A stretch of 64,000 nt of DNA from JAUPKT01 sp964427855 (GTDB lineage: Bacteria > Desulfobacterota > Desulfomonilia > Desulfomonilales > Desulfomonilaceae): NCBI GenBank assembly GCA_964427855.1, contig CAYRVH010000005.1, positions 1-64,000 on the forward strand. Reading direction: 5' to 3'. The translations under genes were made by a program, and so were the position numbers. Positions 44,423-53,127 of the stretch are shown piece after piece (position 1 is the stretch's first letter; every line of letters starts with the position of its first letter). The notes beneath the pieces are model-generated. The model was given only the letters and a program-made list of their open reading frames with translations, searched no databases and had not been told where the DNA came from.

Positions 44423-45145
44423 ATGAAAAAGGGTCTCCCATATCTAGGCATATTGCTGGCCTCGTTGCTCACTGCATGTTCGTCCAGCGTGAAGCTTCAG
44501 GAACAAGGCCATTCCGCGGCAGGCATGGGAACAAGTTCCTTGGCGAGATTTTGTTCCCTAGGCTCGGTCGAGGGGAGCGACAGCTCCGCCTTAGCCTTAC
44601 GGGAGCGAACAAATCGCTCCGCCTCTGGTTATGCTGGGCAAAATCGTATCCAGAACCCCCTGGCCGGAAATCTCAAGTTTCCCATTGACAACGGCTGCCT
44701 CTCTTCGCCTTTTGGCTACCGACGGGGCGTGTTTCACAGCGGCCTCGACATCACAGCCGACGCAGGGGAGCCCATCCAGGCCTGCGCTGACGGCGAAGTG
44801 GTCTTTGCAGGAACCATGAAAAAATACCGCAGCTATGGTCAGATGGTGCTTATTGATCATGGCGAGGGCGTGCTGACCAAGTATGCCCATGCAAGCAAAA
44901 TACTCGTCAAGCCAGGCCAAAAGGTTAAAATGGGACAAAAGATAGCTCTTGTGGGAAGAACCGGGAGAGCCACCGCGCCCCATCTTCACTTGGAAATTGA
45001 AGTACGTGGGCGATTGTACAACCCCTTGGCCTGTTTCTCCGATTATCAATTAAAAGAAGTCAAGGTAGCAAGCGGTTTTCCTGCGCCACCCCTCGGGCCT
45101 ATTCGTTCCGCGCCTCAGCTATTTGGCCGCATTACACTGCGATAA
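44423..45145 (+). CDS. M23-family peptidase lipoprotein (LytM/NlpD-like)
   Basis: About 240 residues. MKKGLPYLGILLASLLTACSSS has a lipobox LTA|C with lipidated Cys19, so the start at 44423 is preferred over 44339. After a low-complexity linker comes the LytM domain: SSPFGYRRGVFHSGLDI (HxxxD zinc ligands), YGQMVLIDHGEGVLTKYAHASKI and APHLHLEIEVRG (HxH). All zinc ligands are present, so it may be an active DD-endopeptidase and not just an NlpD-type activator; a LysM domain is absent. It is anchored in the outer or inner membrane. Divergent from lutB across 200 bases. Confidence 0.9.
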   Translation: MKKGLPYLGILLASLLTACSSSVKLQEQGHSAAGMGTSSLARFCSLGSVEGSDSSALALRERTNRSASGYAGQNRIQNPLAGNLKFPIDNGCLSSPFGYRRGVFHSGLDITADAGEPIQACADGEVVFAGTMKKYRSYGQMVLIDHGEGVLTKYAHASKILVKPGQKVKMGQKIALVGRTGRATAPHLHLEIEVRGRLYNPLACFSDYQLKEVKVASGFPAPPLGPIRSAPQLFGRITLR

Positions 45146-45294
45146 ACCAGCGGCCGTCAAATTTGGCGTCCCGGTGAGCCGCCTGGACGTACGGCAGATT
45201 ATGTTTCCTAGAACCGAATGGTTCGCCGTACAGAGCAAAAAGCACAACTATTAGAAAACCTGCCGAATTCGCAGTCCGCCACGAGGAGCTTCCC

Positions 45295-46407
45295 ATGATT
45301 GTAGGCGTGCCCCGAGAGATAAAAGAGGATGAGTACAGAGTGGGAGTTGTTCCTGCCGGCGTAAGGGCCCTGGAGCAGCACGGACACACTGTATTGGTGG
45401 AGGGAGGAGCCGGTCTTGGGTGTCGGATTAGTGACGAAGAATACATCGAAGCCGGCGCAATCGTGGTGGATGATTGTGGAGAAATCTACCGACAATCAGA
45501 TATCATCATGAAAGTCAAAGAACCGCAGCCTTCTGAGTACGGCCTCCTGCGCGAGGGGCAGATCCTGTATACCTATTTGCATCTTGCGCCAAATCCCGTA
45601 CTGACGCAGGCCCTTCTTGAGCGCGGCGTGATCGCCGTAGGGTATGAGACAATCCAAGAGGCAGACGGGTCCTTGCCGTTGCTCGTGCCGATGAGCGAAG
45701 TGGCCGGGCGTATGGCCGTCCAAGTCGGGGCATATTTTCTCGAGAAGGTGCACGGTGGACGAGGGGTGCTTCTGGGAGGGGTTCCAGGCGTTCGACGCGG
45801 GCGCGTGACCATCATAGGAGCTGGCACTGTCGGGACAGCCGCAGCTAAAATAGCCATTGGTCTTGGCGCTGAGGTGTACGTGCTTGACGTGGATCAACGG
45901 AGGCTCTGTCATCTCGATGATATCTTCGGGAACCGCGTGACAACCATGATTTCGCATACAGACAACATCGCGTTCTCTGTGACGACTTCGCACCTCGTGG
46001 TCGGGGCAGTGTTGATCCCGGGAGACCGATCCCCCATCCTGGTGACGAAGGATATGATTCGAGCCATGAAACCAGGCAGTGTGATTGTGGATGTTGCCAT
46101 AGATCAAGGCGGATGCATAGAAACGTCCCGTCCGACTACGCATACGAACCCCGTCTTCGAATGGGAGCAAATTCTGCACTATTGCGTCCCAAACATGCCG
46201 GGCGCGGTGGCGAGGACATCCACCTTCGCCCTTACCAATGTGACGCTGCCGTACGTCCTGAAGATCGCAGAGCAAGGCTTCACTCAAGCCATCACTCGGG
46301 ATAGCGTACTCGCAAAAGGAGTCAATCTTTATCGGGGGAAAGTCACCCACGAGAAGGTCGCCCAAGCGCTGGGCCTCAAATATACGCCTTTGGAATGCTG
46401 CGCATAG
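45295..46407 (+). CDS. ald: alanine dehydrogenase
   Basis: 370 residues, typical Ald length. MIVGVPREIKEDEYRVGVVPAGVRAL at the N-terminus, substrate-binding MKVKEPQPSEY (Lys) and YLHLAPNPVLT (His), Rossmann motif TIIGAGTVGTAAAKIA, and the block DVAIDQGGCIETSRPTTH are all diagnostic. It reversibly deaminates L-alanine to pyruvate with NAD+. GAGGAG stands about 7 bases before ATG. Amino-acid fermenters often use it with lactate/pyruvate metabolism, and lutBC lie nearby. Confidence 0.95.
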   Translation: MIVGVPREIKEDEYRVGVVPAGVRALEQHGHTVLVEGGAGLGCRISDEEYIEAGAIVVDDCGEIYRQSDIIMKVKEPQPSEYGLLREGQILYTYLHLAPNPVLTQALLERGVIAVGYETIQEADGSLPLLVPMSEVAGRMAVQVGAYFLEKVHGGRGVLLGGVPGVRRGRVTIIGAGTVGTAAAKIAIGLGAEVYVLDVDQRRLCHLDDIFGNRVTTMISHTDNIAFSVTTSHLVVGAVLIPGDRSPILVTKDMIRAMKPGSVIVDVAIDQGGCIETSRPTTHTNPVFEWEQILHYCVPNMPGAVARTSTFALTNVTLPYVLKIAEQGFTQAITRDSVLAKGVNLYRGKVTHEKVAQALGLKYTPLECCA

Positions 46408-46474
46408 AGGCTCTCTCGCTCACAAGCGGCGATGCGTAATCTGTCTTGTGGGTCAAGAACGAAAGGAGAGAAAA

Positions 46475-46933
46475 GTGGCTAGACTGAAAAAAGGAGACAT
46501 TGCCCCTGACTTTCAACTTCCCGACCAAAACGGGACCCCAGTCTCCATGAAGGATTTCAGGGGCGCAAAGCTCCTGCTTTATTTTTATCCCAAAGCCGAT
46601 ACCTCCGGGTGCACCAAACAGGCCTGCACAGTGAGAGACGCCTTGCCGGACTTCAAGTCCCTGGGCTTAGCATCTATTGGGATCAGTCCGGACACGCCAG
46701 AGAAGCAGAAAAAATTTGACGAAAAATACAATTTGGGCTTTCCACTGCTTTCGGACCAGGACCATTCGGTGGCCCAAGCCTATGGCGCGTGGGGCGAGAA
46801 AAAGATGTACGGCAAGGTCTATGAGGGGATTATTCGGTCAGCTTTTCTCATAAGCGAGGACGGTAAGATCATCGAAGCCTGGTACAAGGTCGCTCCCGGC
46901 GATACCGTCCTCAATGTGCGGAAAGTGTTATAG
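46475..46933 (+). CDS. bcp: thioredoxin-dependent peroxiredoxin Bcp/PrxQ
   Basis: 152 residues. The AhpC/TSA thioredoxin fold has peroxidatic Cys46 and resolving Cys51 (SGCTKQACTVRD), the five-residue spacing typical of PrxQ/Bcp. YFYPKADTS precedes it and IIRSAFLISEDGKI follows. It reduces hydroperoxides using thioredoxin in the cytoplasm. The start is GTG 46475, with GAAAGGAG 6 bases upstream; the GTG at 46448 lacks a site. A small hairpin (CGCTGT-GGGAA-ACAGCG, 46934-46950) stands directly after the stop but has no T-tract. Confidence 0.94.
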   Translation: MARLKKGDIAPDFQLPDQNGTPVSMKDFRGAKLLLYFYPKADTSGCTKQACTVRDALPDFKSLGLASIGISPDTPEKQKKFDEKYNLGFPLLSDQDHSVAQAYGAWGEKKMYGKVYEGIIRSAFLISEDGKIIEAWYKVAPGDTVLNVRKVL

Positions 46934-47210
46934 CGCTGTGGGAAACAGCGAAAAGAACAATGAATTGGCTGGCGCGAAGGGGCGCTTGAAGAAAACCACG
47001 AATTGTTCAGCAGCCTGTGTGAGCTGTTGCAGTGACCTGAAGTTGCTGCCTCGCTTTCGCCCCTCGCAATGACCACAAGGCCATTGCTGCGTCATCGCAC
47101 GCGAAGCAACGCAAAGTCGCAACAAAAACTACAGGCGGCTGGGACGGTTGAGAGGCCCAAACCAATTCGAGCGACGCGTCGTCTCATTCCTTCCCACGTC
47201 TTCACGCTGC

Positions 47211-47309
47211 GTCATCTCGAGCTCTTTATCGAATCGTATATTGATTAAAGCGAGCAATCTTCACAGAGCGAGAAAGATTTCTTCGTCGCAAGGCTCCTTC
47301 GAAATGCCA
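47211..47309. repeat. dispersed inverted-repeat element, family A (copy 3, with an insertion)
   Basis: GTCATCTCGA (47211) ... AAAGCGAGCAATCTTCACAG...GCGAGAAAGATTTCTTCGTCGC...CTCCTTCGAAATGCC. Compared with copy 1 it carries about 25 extra bases after the left arm. The surrounding 46934-47548 stretch (615 bases) has no gene; a CCTCGCAATGACC block at about 47066 belongs to a third, GTCATTGCGAG-type repeat. Confidence 0.75.
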
Positions 47310-47548
47310 GGGCGTTGCGGCGTGTCACTCTCGTTCGAGTCCGGCGCTTCGAACGCCAAACATTGGCCTCTCCTGGCTGTCACAGCGGTGTTCGAAACTA
47401 CTCACGAACTCGATGTTGCGGATATCATGACGATAGAAGTGTCCGGAATCACTATGACTCTCGTATGGGAACGTCGTTCACGAGAATGTGAAAGACATCC
47501 TCGATCTGTTCCTCGTCCACGTAGCTCTGCCCTCGGTCTTCTGTATTT

Positions 47549-48436
47549 CTATCTATTCACAAGCCCGAGACGTTTTCGACATTCCTGTATGGTCGCAGGT
47601 TCTCTTCCTTGATCCCTGATCATGCGCACCGCTTTCTCCACCAGATCGCCGTTGGATGACGCCATGACGCCTTTGCTGAGATAGAAATTGTCTTCAAGCC
47701 CTACGCGAACATTCCCGCCTAACGCGATAGCCCCTGCTACAAGCCTCCATTGATCCAGGCTAATGCCGATGATTTCCCATTCACTGGAGGGGGGCAAGAG
47801 ATGTACCATTCCCACCAGATTAGGAATGGTAGGCGGGATACCCCCCACCACACCCATTATGAGGCTGTATTGATACGGCGGTTTAAGAAGTCCCATGTCT
47901 ATAAGCGGATAGGAATTGCCGATGTGCCCCATGTCAAAACATTCCATCTCCGGCTTGGTGTGTACTTCATTCATCGCCTCAACGATCTGGATAATCTCGG
48001 AGAAAGGATTGGGAAATACGAATTCAAACACGAAGCTCCTTTTTGCGGGGTTGTACTTCGCGTAGTTCATGGATCCCATGTTAAGAGCGCCTAGGGCTGG
48101 CTTAATTGCCTTTATATGGGCTGTTTTTTGCTGGGTGGTAATGCCGATCGCGCCCGTGGAGAAGTTGATAACAATAGGGCAGGCAGCCGTCACCGCGTCG
48201 TAGATATTTTGATAATCTTGAACCTCGTAGCTTGGCAGACCGTCCCGGGTCCTCGCGTGGATATGGACAACCGAGGCTCCCGCTTCATACGCTCGTTTGG
48301 CTTCTGTTGCATATTCTTCAGGGGTGTAGGGGATCCCCGGGCATTGAGCCCTGTTCGCGACCACTCCTGATAATGCGCACGTGACGATACATGATTTTCC
48401 ATAATCCTGATTTTCTCGAATCCAGAGCGACGACAT
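47549..48436 (-). CDS. BKACE family (DUF849) beta-keto acid cleavage enzyme
   Basis: 295 residues, normal length for the DUF849/Kce family. The Zn-binding HxH is in VVHIHARTRDGLPSYE; other blocks are IVINFSTGAIGITT, FEFVFPNPF, ECFDMGHIGN and GGNVRVGLEDNFYLSKG. Family members react a beta-keto acid with acetyl-CoA to give acetoacetate and an acyl-CoA. Here it is the last gene of a long carboxylase operon, where HMG-CoA lyase would sit in a leucine pathway. AGGAGG lies upstream of the ATG. The substrate is therefore unknown, but the operon predicts a branched or dicarboxylic CoA-derived keto acid. Confidence 0.9.
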   Translation of the reverse strand: MSSLWIRENQDYGKSCIVTCALSGVVANRAQCPGIPYTPEEYATEAKRAYEAGASVVHIHARTRDGLPSYEVQDYQNIYDAVTAACPIVINFSTGAIGITTQQKTAHIKAIKPALGALNMGSMNYAKYNPAKRSFVFEFVFPNPFSEIIQIVEAMNEVHTKPEMECFDMGHIGNSYPLIDMGLLKPPYQYSLIMGVVGGIPPTIPNLVGMVHLLPPSSEWEIIGISLDQWRLVAGAIALGGNVRVGLEDNFYLSKGVMASSNGDLVEKAVRMIRDQGREPATIQECRKRLGLVNR

Positions 48437-48452
48437 GGCGCAAATCTCCTCC

Positions 48453-49214
48453 TTAGCGACCTTTCCATGCTGGGGGTCTTTTTTCTATGAATGCCGTCAT
48501 TCCCTCCAAGGCGTCCTCAGTGCCCGCTAGTGCGGCCAGTTGGTCGCACAAATAGTCGAGGGATTCATCAAGATTCTTACCATCGACCGCCCTGATGGCC
48601 TTGCGACCCATTGAAACAGCAAGAGGGGCTCTCGCTGCTATGGTCGATAATATTTCGGAGACCTTGGCGTCGAGCTCTGCCGCGTCATACACCCGAGTGA
48701 TGAGTCCCATGTCCTCTGCTTCATAAGCTGACAAGGAATTTCCTGTGAAAAGCATCTCCATGGCTTTTTTTCTCACGGCATTCCTCATGACAAGGGCCGT
48801 CACCATCATGGGGAAAAGACCAACTTTAACCTCAGGCGCGCCGAACTTGACATGGGCTGCGGCATACACCAAGTCGCATGCGAGCATGAGACCCATGCCG
48901 CCTGCCATACAGTGACCCCGGAGTTTTGCGACTATCGGCTTCGGGCAATCCGCCATCTTTTTGAGCAATTCAGCGTATTTTTTTGCTCCTCCCAGTACAT
49001 CCCCTCCAGCGAGGTCCGCTCCTGAACAAAATGCCTTGTCACCGGCCGCCGTGACGCACACTACTCTTACGTCGCTCGACGCGGCAATGTCGTCCAGATA
49101 ACGAATGAAGAGCTCGATCATTTCCATACTCAGGGCGTTGCGTCTCGCTTCTCTGTTAAGGGTGATCCAAGCGACATGATCCTTTTTTTCGTAAAGGAGA
49201 TCCAGCTCATTCAT
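48453..49214 (-). CDS. enoyl-CoA hydratase/methylglutaconyl-CoA hydratase-like crotonase
   Basis: 253 residues of the crotonase fold. Oxyanion-hole segments are GDKAFCSGADLAGGDV and KLRGHCMAGGMGLMLACDLVYA; the catalytic-region FGAPEVKVGLFPMMV keeps one Glu (APE). The pattern GLFPMM followed by LVMRNAVRKKAMEMLFTG resembles LiuC/AUH-type 3-methylglutaconyl-CoA hydratases more than short-chain crotonases. It overlaps the biotin carrier gene by 8 bases and is 16 bases before the BKACE gene, so it belongs to the same operon. The likely role is to hydrate the product of the carboxylase. Confidence 0.88.
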   Translation of the reverse strand: MNELDLLYEKKDHVAWITLNREARRNALSMEMIELFIRYLDDIAASSDVRVVCVTAAGDKAFCSGADLAGGDVLGGAKKYAELLKKMADCPKPIVAKLRGHCMAGGMGLMLACDLVYAAAHVKFGAPEVKVGLFPMMVTALVMRNAVRKKAMEMLFTGNSLSAYEAEDMGLITRVYDAAELDAKVSEILSTIAARAPLAVSMGRKAIRAVDGKNLDESLDYLCDQLAALAGTEDALEGMTAFIEKRPPAWKGR

Positions 49215-49725
49215 GGTCGCATTCCTCAGGAGCTCGCTCTATCTCCACGAGAATATCGCCAGGTTTCACCTGGCTTCCCGGAGATGCATTGACCGAGACG
49301 ACGGTGCCCGCGTAGGGAGCTGAGAGAGTAATTTCCATTTTCATGGCCGATACTACTACCACCCCTTGTCCTTTGGCGACTGTTTGGCCTTCCTCCACCA
49401 AGATGCGTACCACCACCGCCGGGGTTGGAGGGGTCACCTCCGACGGAATGACCTCATCGGCCCTTTTTCTTCGGCGATGCTGCGCGGCATCCTGGACGAA
49501 TCTGGCGCACCCTTGAAGCCACACCCACGTCCCTTGGCCTGTCCTCACAAAAGAGGCGTTTATCTGTTGTCCATCAAGGGCGATGCTGAGATCGTGTTCG
49601 CTAAAAACCGTACAGGCCATCTGCTTTGGGTCTCCCGCTACAGTGACGAATGCACGGCCTGTCTTGTCGAACGGGTCGGCTTCTATCCGATACGTGGCAT
49701 CATGAACTTTTATGTTGTATTCCAT
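49207..49725 (-). CDS. biotin carboxyl carrier subunit
   Basis: 172 residues from ATG 49725. The C-terminal biotinyl domain has the motif SAMKMEI with biotin Lys129, in RILVEEGQTVAKGQGVVVVSAMKME...GSQVKPGDILVEIE. The N-terminal half (FVTVAGDPKQMACTVFSEHDLSIALDG...TWVWLQGCARFVQ) resembles the linker (BT) domain of acyl-CoA carboxylase alpha subunits. Thus a piece normally fused to the biotin carboxylase is a separate protein here. It overlaps the hydratase gene by 8 bases; the biotin carboxylase ends 144 bases upstream. Confidence 0.9.
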   Translation of the reverse strand: MEYNIKVHDATYRIEADPFDKTGRAFVTVAGDPKQMACTVFSEHDLSIALDGQQINASFVRTGQGTWVWLQGCARFVQDAAQHRRRKRADEVIPSEVTPPTPAVVVRILVEEGQTVAKGQGVVVVSAMKMEITLSAPYAGTVVSVNASPGSQVKPGDILVEIERAPEECDHE

Positions 49726-49869
49726 GTCCCTCTTTCTCTGTCCTAGGGCGAGGCCTTGGTTCACGTCTTAGAGTCTGCCAGTGCGTCAGTCAATCGAGAG
49801 CGCAACTCAACAAAGACGTACCGCCTAAACCGATGCAGCGCGCCGAGCGCACGGGTAAAAAAACAGATG

Positions 49870-51369
49870 CTATCGGCAAAAATCCCATGAGCCGAGCGTG
49901 TGCCATGGAGAAGGAAGCCCAATTTCTTGTGAACCCTCCTGATGTCTTGCGGCTGTCTTTGGCCGCGCCATGTCGTATCCGACGCACGCAACTGCGGCCA
50001 ACCAGTCAATATCTTTGTTCACTTCCCATCCGGCAAATTCATCGTCGATAAAATGTGTGTGGATGTCCCCGCGACGAAAGGCCTCTGAAGACAGCACATC
50101 CAGCAGGAATTCAATCTGAGTTTTGACGCCGAGGATGACGCACTCTTTCAGGGCCCGAATCATTCGGGCTATGGCAGACGGCCGATCTTCAGCCCACACC
50201 ACGAGCTTGCCGAGGATAGGATCATAGTGTACGGGTACTTCAAAACCTGAATAGATAGCGTGGTCGAATCGTACGCCTGGTCCTTCTGGGATCTTGGCGT
50301 AAAGAATTCTGCCAGGCGTCGGCATAAAATTTGACTCGGGGTCTTCGGCGTAAATCCTGCATTCGATGGAGTGTCCTCTTTTTACAATATCTTTTTGAGT
50401 GAGGGGGAGAGGCTCTCGTGCAGCCACGCTCATTTGGAGCCGAACGAGATCAACGCCGGTGGTCATCTCCGTGATAGGGTGCTCCACTTGGAGCCTGGTG
50501 TTAACCTCTAGAAAATAGAATCTGCCCGATGAATCCAAGAGAAACTCCACCGTGCCGGCATTGATGTACCCTGCTGCTTTGCCCGCTGCGAGCGCAGCCT
50601 CGGCCATGCGATTTCGAAGATTGTGGTCCAAGGCCGTTGACGGAGTCTCCTCGATGATTTTTTGGTGTCTTCTCTGGATGGAACATTCTCGCTCAAAGAG
50701 ATGGATCACGTTCCCATGAGCGTCCCCAACTATTTGAAACTCGACGTGCCGCGGCCTATCCAGGTATTTTTCCAGATAAATGCGGCCGTCGCCAAAGGCT
50801 GTCTCAGCTTCGCTGGCAGCAGACTGCGCCGCCTCCTGGAGTTCTGAGGGGGCACACACGATCCTCATCCCCTTGCCGCCGCCGCCGGCTGCGGCCTTTA
50901 CCAGCACAGGATAGCCCAAAGCACGCGCAGTTTCCGCAAGCGTCGCTGGATCATCGTTCGACTGGATCATCCCCGGAATCACGGGGACGCCACCGCCGCT
51001 CATGATCTCCCGAGCCTTGGTCTTGTCCCCGAGGTCTGCCATGACCTGCGCAGGAGGTCCTATAAAGACCAGCCCCTCTGAAGCTACCCGCTGGGCAAAG
51101 GCCGGGTTCTCCGAAAGGAATCCGTACCCGGGATGAATGGCTTCACAGGCCGACGTGCGGGCCGCCGCGATGATCTTCTCCATGTTGAGATAACTCGACG
51201 CGGGGTCGGGGTTACCCAAGGCAATCGACTCGTCCGCAGCTGCGACGTGCAGCGATGCCTTGTCAACATCTGAATAGACAGCGACTGTACGAATTCCCAT
51301 CTCAGAGGCTGTCCGCATGATCCTCAACGCTATCTCCCCCCGATTCGCGACCAACACCTTTTTGAACAT
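49870..51369 (-). CDS. biotin carboxylase subunit of an acyl-CoA carboxylase
   Basis: 499 residues with the three domains of AccC/MccA N-terminal part: MFKKVLVANRGEIALRIMRTASEMG, ATP-grasp LVKAAAGGGGKGMRIV, ERECSIQRRHQKIIEE, and NAGTVEFLLDSSGRFYFLEVNTRLQVEHPITEMTTG. The C-terminal biotin domain is absent and encoded separately downstream. The last 40 residues are beyond the usual AccC end. With the carboxyltransferase 11 bases upstream and the carrier downstream, it forms a three-part enzyme that carboxylates an acyl-CoA at the expense of ATP and bicarbonate. Confidence 0.94.
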   Translation of the reverse strand: MFKKVLVANRGEIALRIMRTASEMGIRTVAVYSDVDKASLHVAAADESIALGNPDPASSYLNMEKIIAAARTSACEAIHPGYGFLSENPAFAQRVASEGLVFIGPPAQVMADLGDKTKAREIMSGGGVPVIPGMIQSNDDPATLAETARALGYPVLVKAAAGGGGKGMRIVCAPSELQEAAQSAASEAETAFGDGRIYLEKYLDRPRHVEFQIVGDAHGNVIHLFERECSIQRRHQKIIEETPSTALDHNLRNRMAEAALAAGKAAGYINAGTVEFLLDSSGRFYFLEVNTRLQVEHPITEMTTGVDLVRLQMSVAAREPLPLTQKDIVKRGHSIECRIYAEDPESNFMPTPGRILYAKIPEGPGVRFDHAIYSGFEVPVHYDPILGKLVVWAEDRPSAIARMIRALKECVILGVKTQIEFLLDVLSSEAFRRGDIHTHFIDDEFAGWEVNKDIDWLAAVACVGYDMARPKTAARHQEGSQEIGLPSPWHTLGSWDFCR

Positions 51370-51380
51370 TGCTACCTCAG

Positions 51381-52997
51381 CTACATGCGGAATGTTCCCT
51401 GTCCCTGTTTTCTACCCGCCAAGGGGGCGTTGAGCGATGCTGATATCGCCAGCCCAAGCACATCCCGCGTGTCCGCGGGATCCAGGATCCCGTCATCCCA
51501 GAGGTTTGCGGTGCTGTAATACGCGTTTCCCTCTTGCAGCGCGGATTGGATAATCGGACCCCTGATGCCGTCAACGATTTCTTTGGGGAGAGGCGGCTGG
51601 CCGGCTCTTGCAAGCTGATCGTTCTTGACCGAGACAAGCACATCCGCAGCCTGTTCGCCGCCCATGACGCCGATCTGCGCATTGGGCCACATCCACAAGA
51701 ATCTCGGAGAATATGCCCGGCCGCACATGCCGTAATTGCCCGCGCCGAAAGACGCCCCTGCTATCACGGTAAACTTCGGCACTGTGGCGGTGGATACAGC
51801 ATGTACCATCTTATGCCCGTCTTTGGTTATGCCTCCCCGCTCATACTCCCTCCCGATGATGTATCCATTGATATTCTGAAGAAAAAGGAGGGGAATGCCC
51901 TGCCGATCGCAGAGCGATATGAACTGCGTGGCCTTGAGTGAGCTGTCAGAAAACAGCACGCCATTGTTGCCCAAGATCCCGACCTGGTATCCATGGATGT
52001 AGGCCCAGCCGCAGACCAAGGTGGGCCCGTACAACGCCTTGAATTCTAAGAATTCGGATCCATCGACCATCCGAGCTATGATCTCTCTCACATCGTACGG
52101 CGTGGAGATGTTGCGAGGAACAATGCCCCAAATTTCCTTCGGATCGTAGAGAGGAGGGGTCGGTTCTCGTCGAGGAATAACGGCTTTCTGATTCGCAGGC
52201 AGCATCTCCACGATATTCCGAATGATCTGAATGGCGTCTGCATCGTCGGTTGCGAAATAATCGGAGACGCCCGAGAGACGACAATGGACGTCCGCGCCCC
52301 CAAGTTCCTCGGCTGTCACCTCTTCGCCCGTGGCTGCTTTGACTAATGGCGGCCCGCCCAAGAAAATTGCGCCGGTCTTTTGGACGTGAACCACGTGATC
52401 CGACATGGCTGGGATATATGCCCCGCCCGCAGTACAGAGCCCCATCACCGCCGTAATCTGCGGTATGTTCATCTTGGACATGAGAGCCTGATTGTAAAAA
52501 ATCCTCCCCCCATCGTCTGCGTCTGGGAATATCTCTGATTGCAGCGGCAGGTACGCTCCTCCGGAATCCACCAGCATGATGACGGGCAAATTGTTCTCCA
52601 TGGCAATCGTTTGACAGCGAAGCGTCTTCTTCACGCCCATGGGATAAATGGTACCCCCCTTGATCATGGGGTCGTTGGCGTGCACCAGCACCTCCCTGCC
52701 GGAAACTACCCCGATCCCTGCTCGAGTTCCGGCCCCATGCACCTTTTTGTCATACATGTCCTTTGCCGCAAGAGGAGCGATTTCCAGCCACGGCGTGTGA
52801 GGATCGAGCAGCAGGTCCAATCTTTTCTGAACCGGTAATTTCCCTAATTCCTGGTTCCTCTTTATGGCTTTTTCAGATCTTTCCTCCCTCGCCTTCTTCA
52901 GCTCGGCTTTGAGGTCTGCCACCAGCGCAGCCATGACCTCGTAATTCGCCTTAAACTCATCGCTCTTGACGTCAATTTTTGTTTCGATGACATCCAT
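51381..52997 (-). CDS. acyl-CoA carboxyltransferase beta subunit (methylcrotonyl-CoA carboxylase-like)
   Basis: 538 residues, the length of MccB. RERSEKAIKRNQELGKLPVQKRLDLLLDPHTPWLEI is the family N-terminus; MGLCTAGGAYIPAMSDHVVHVQKTGAIFLGGPPLVKAATGEEVTAEELGGADVH is nearly the MCC/geranyl-CoA carboxylase signature. A later GITKDGHKMVHAVSTATVPKFTVI and SFGAGNYGMCGRAYSPRFLWMWPNAQIGVMGGEQAA complete the CT domain. MCC-type enzymes carboxylate the gamma position of 3-methylcrotonyl-CoA; propionyl-CoA carboxylases lack some of these residues. Substrate assignment is by resemblance only. Confidence 0.93.
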   Translation of the reverse strand: MDVIETKIDVKSDEFKANYEVMAALVADLKAELKKAREERSEKAIKRNQELGKLPVQKRLDLLLDPHTPWLEIAPLAAKDMYDKKVHGAGTRAGIGVVSGREVLVHANDPMIKGGTIYPMGVKKTLRCQTIAMENNLPVIMLVDSGGAYLPLQSEIFPDADDGGRIFYNQALMSKMNIPQITAVMGLCTAGGAYIPAMSDHVVHVQKTGAIFLGGPPLVKAATGEEVTAEELGGADVHCRLSGVSDYFATDDADAIQIIRNIVEMLPANQKAVIPRREPTPPLYDPKEIWGIVPRNISTPYDVREIIARMVDGSEFLEFKALYGPTLVCGWAYIHGYQVGILGNNGVLFSDSSLKATQFISLCDRQGIPLLFLQNINGYIIGREYERGGITKDGHKMVHAVSTATVPKFTVIAGASFGAGNYGMCGRAYSPRFLWMWPNAQIGVMGGEQAADVLVSVKNDQLARAGQPPLPKEIVDGIRGPIIQSALQEGNAYYSTANLWDDGILDPADTRDVLGLAISASLNAPLAGRKQGQGTFRM

Positions 52998-53127
52998 TGA
53001 ACACGCCTTCCTGCCAGTGCTGAGCTTATTCTCGCATCTGCGGTTCGTATCGCAGGTTGTTCATGATGACCGTCGTGACGCGGGGAGGACAAAGTCGAAT
53101 GCCCTCGCGATGCAGAATCGCTCCGTC

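Noticed and set aside
45496..46365. Minus-strand ORF of 289 codons opposite alanine dehydrogenase
   Set aside because: Antisense shadow of ald with no coding signature.
46934..46950. Hairpin CGCTGT-GGGAA-ACAGCG right after bcp as a terminator
   Set aside because: Only six pairs and no T-tract; recorded in the bcp entry but not called.
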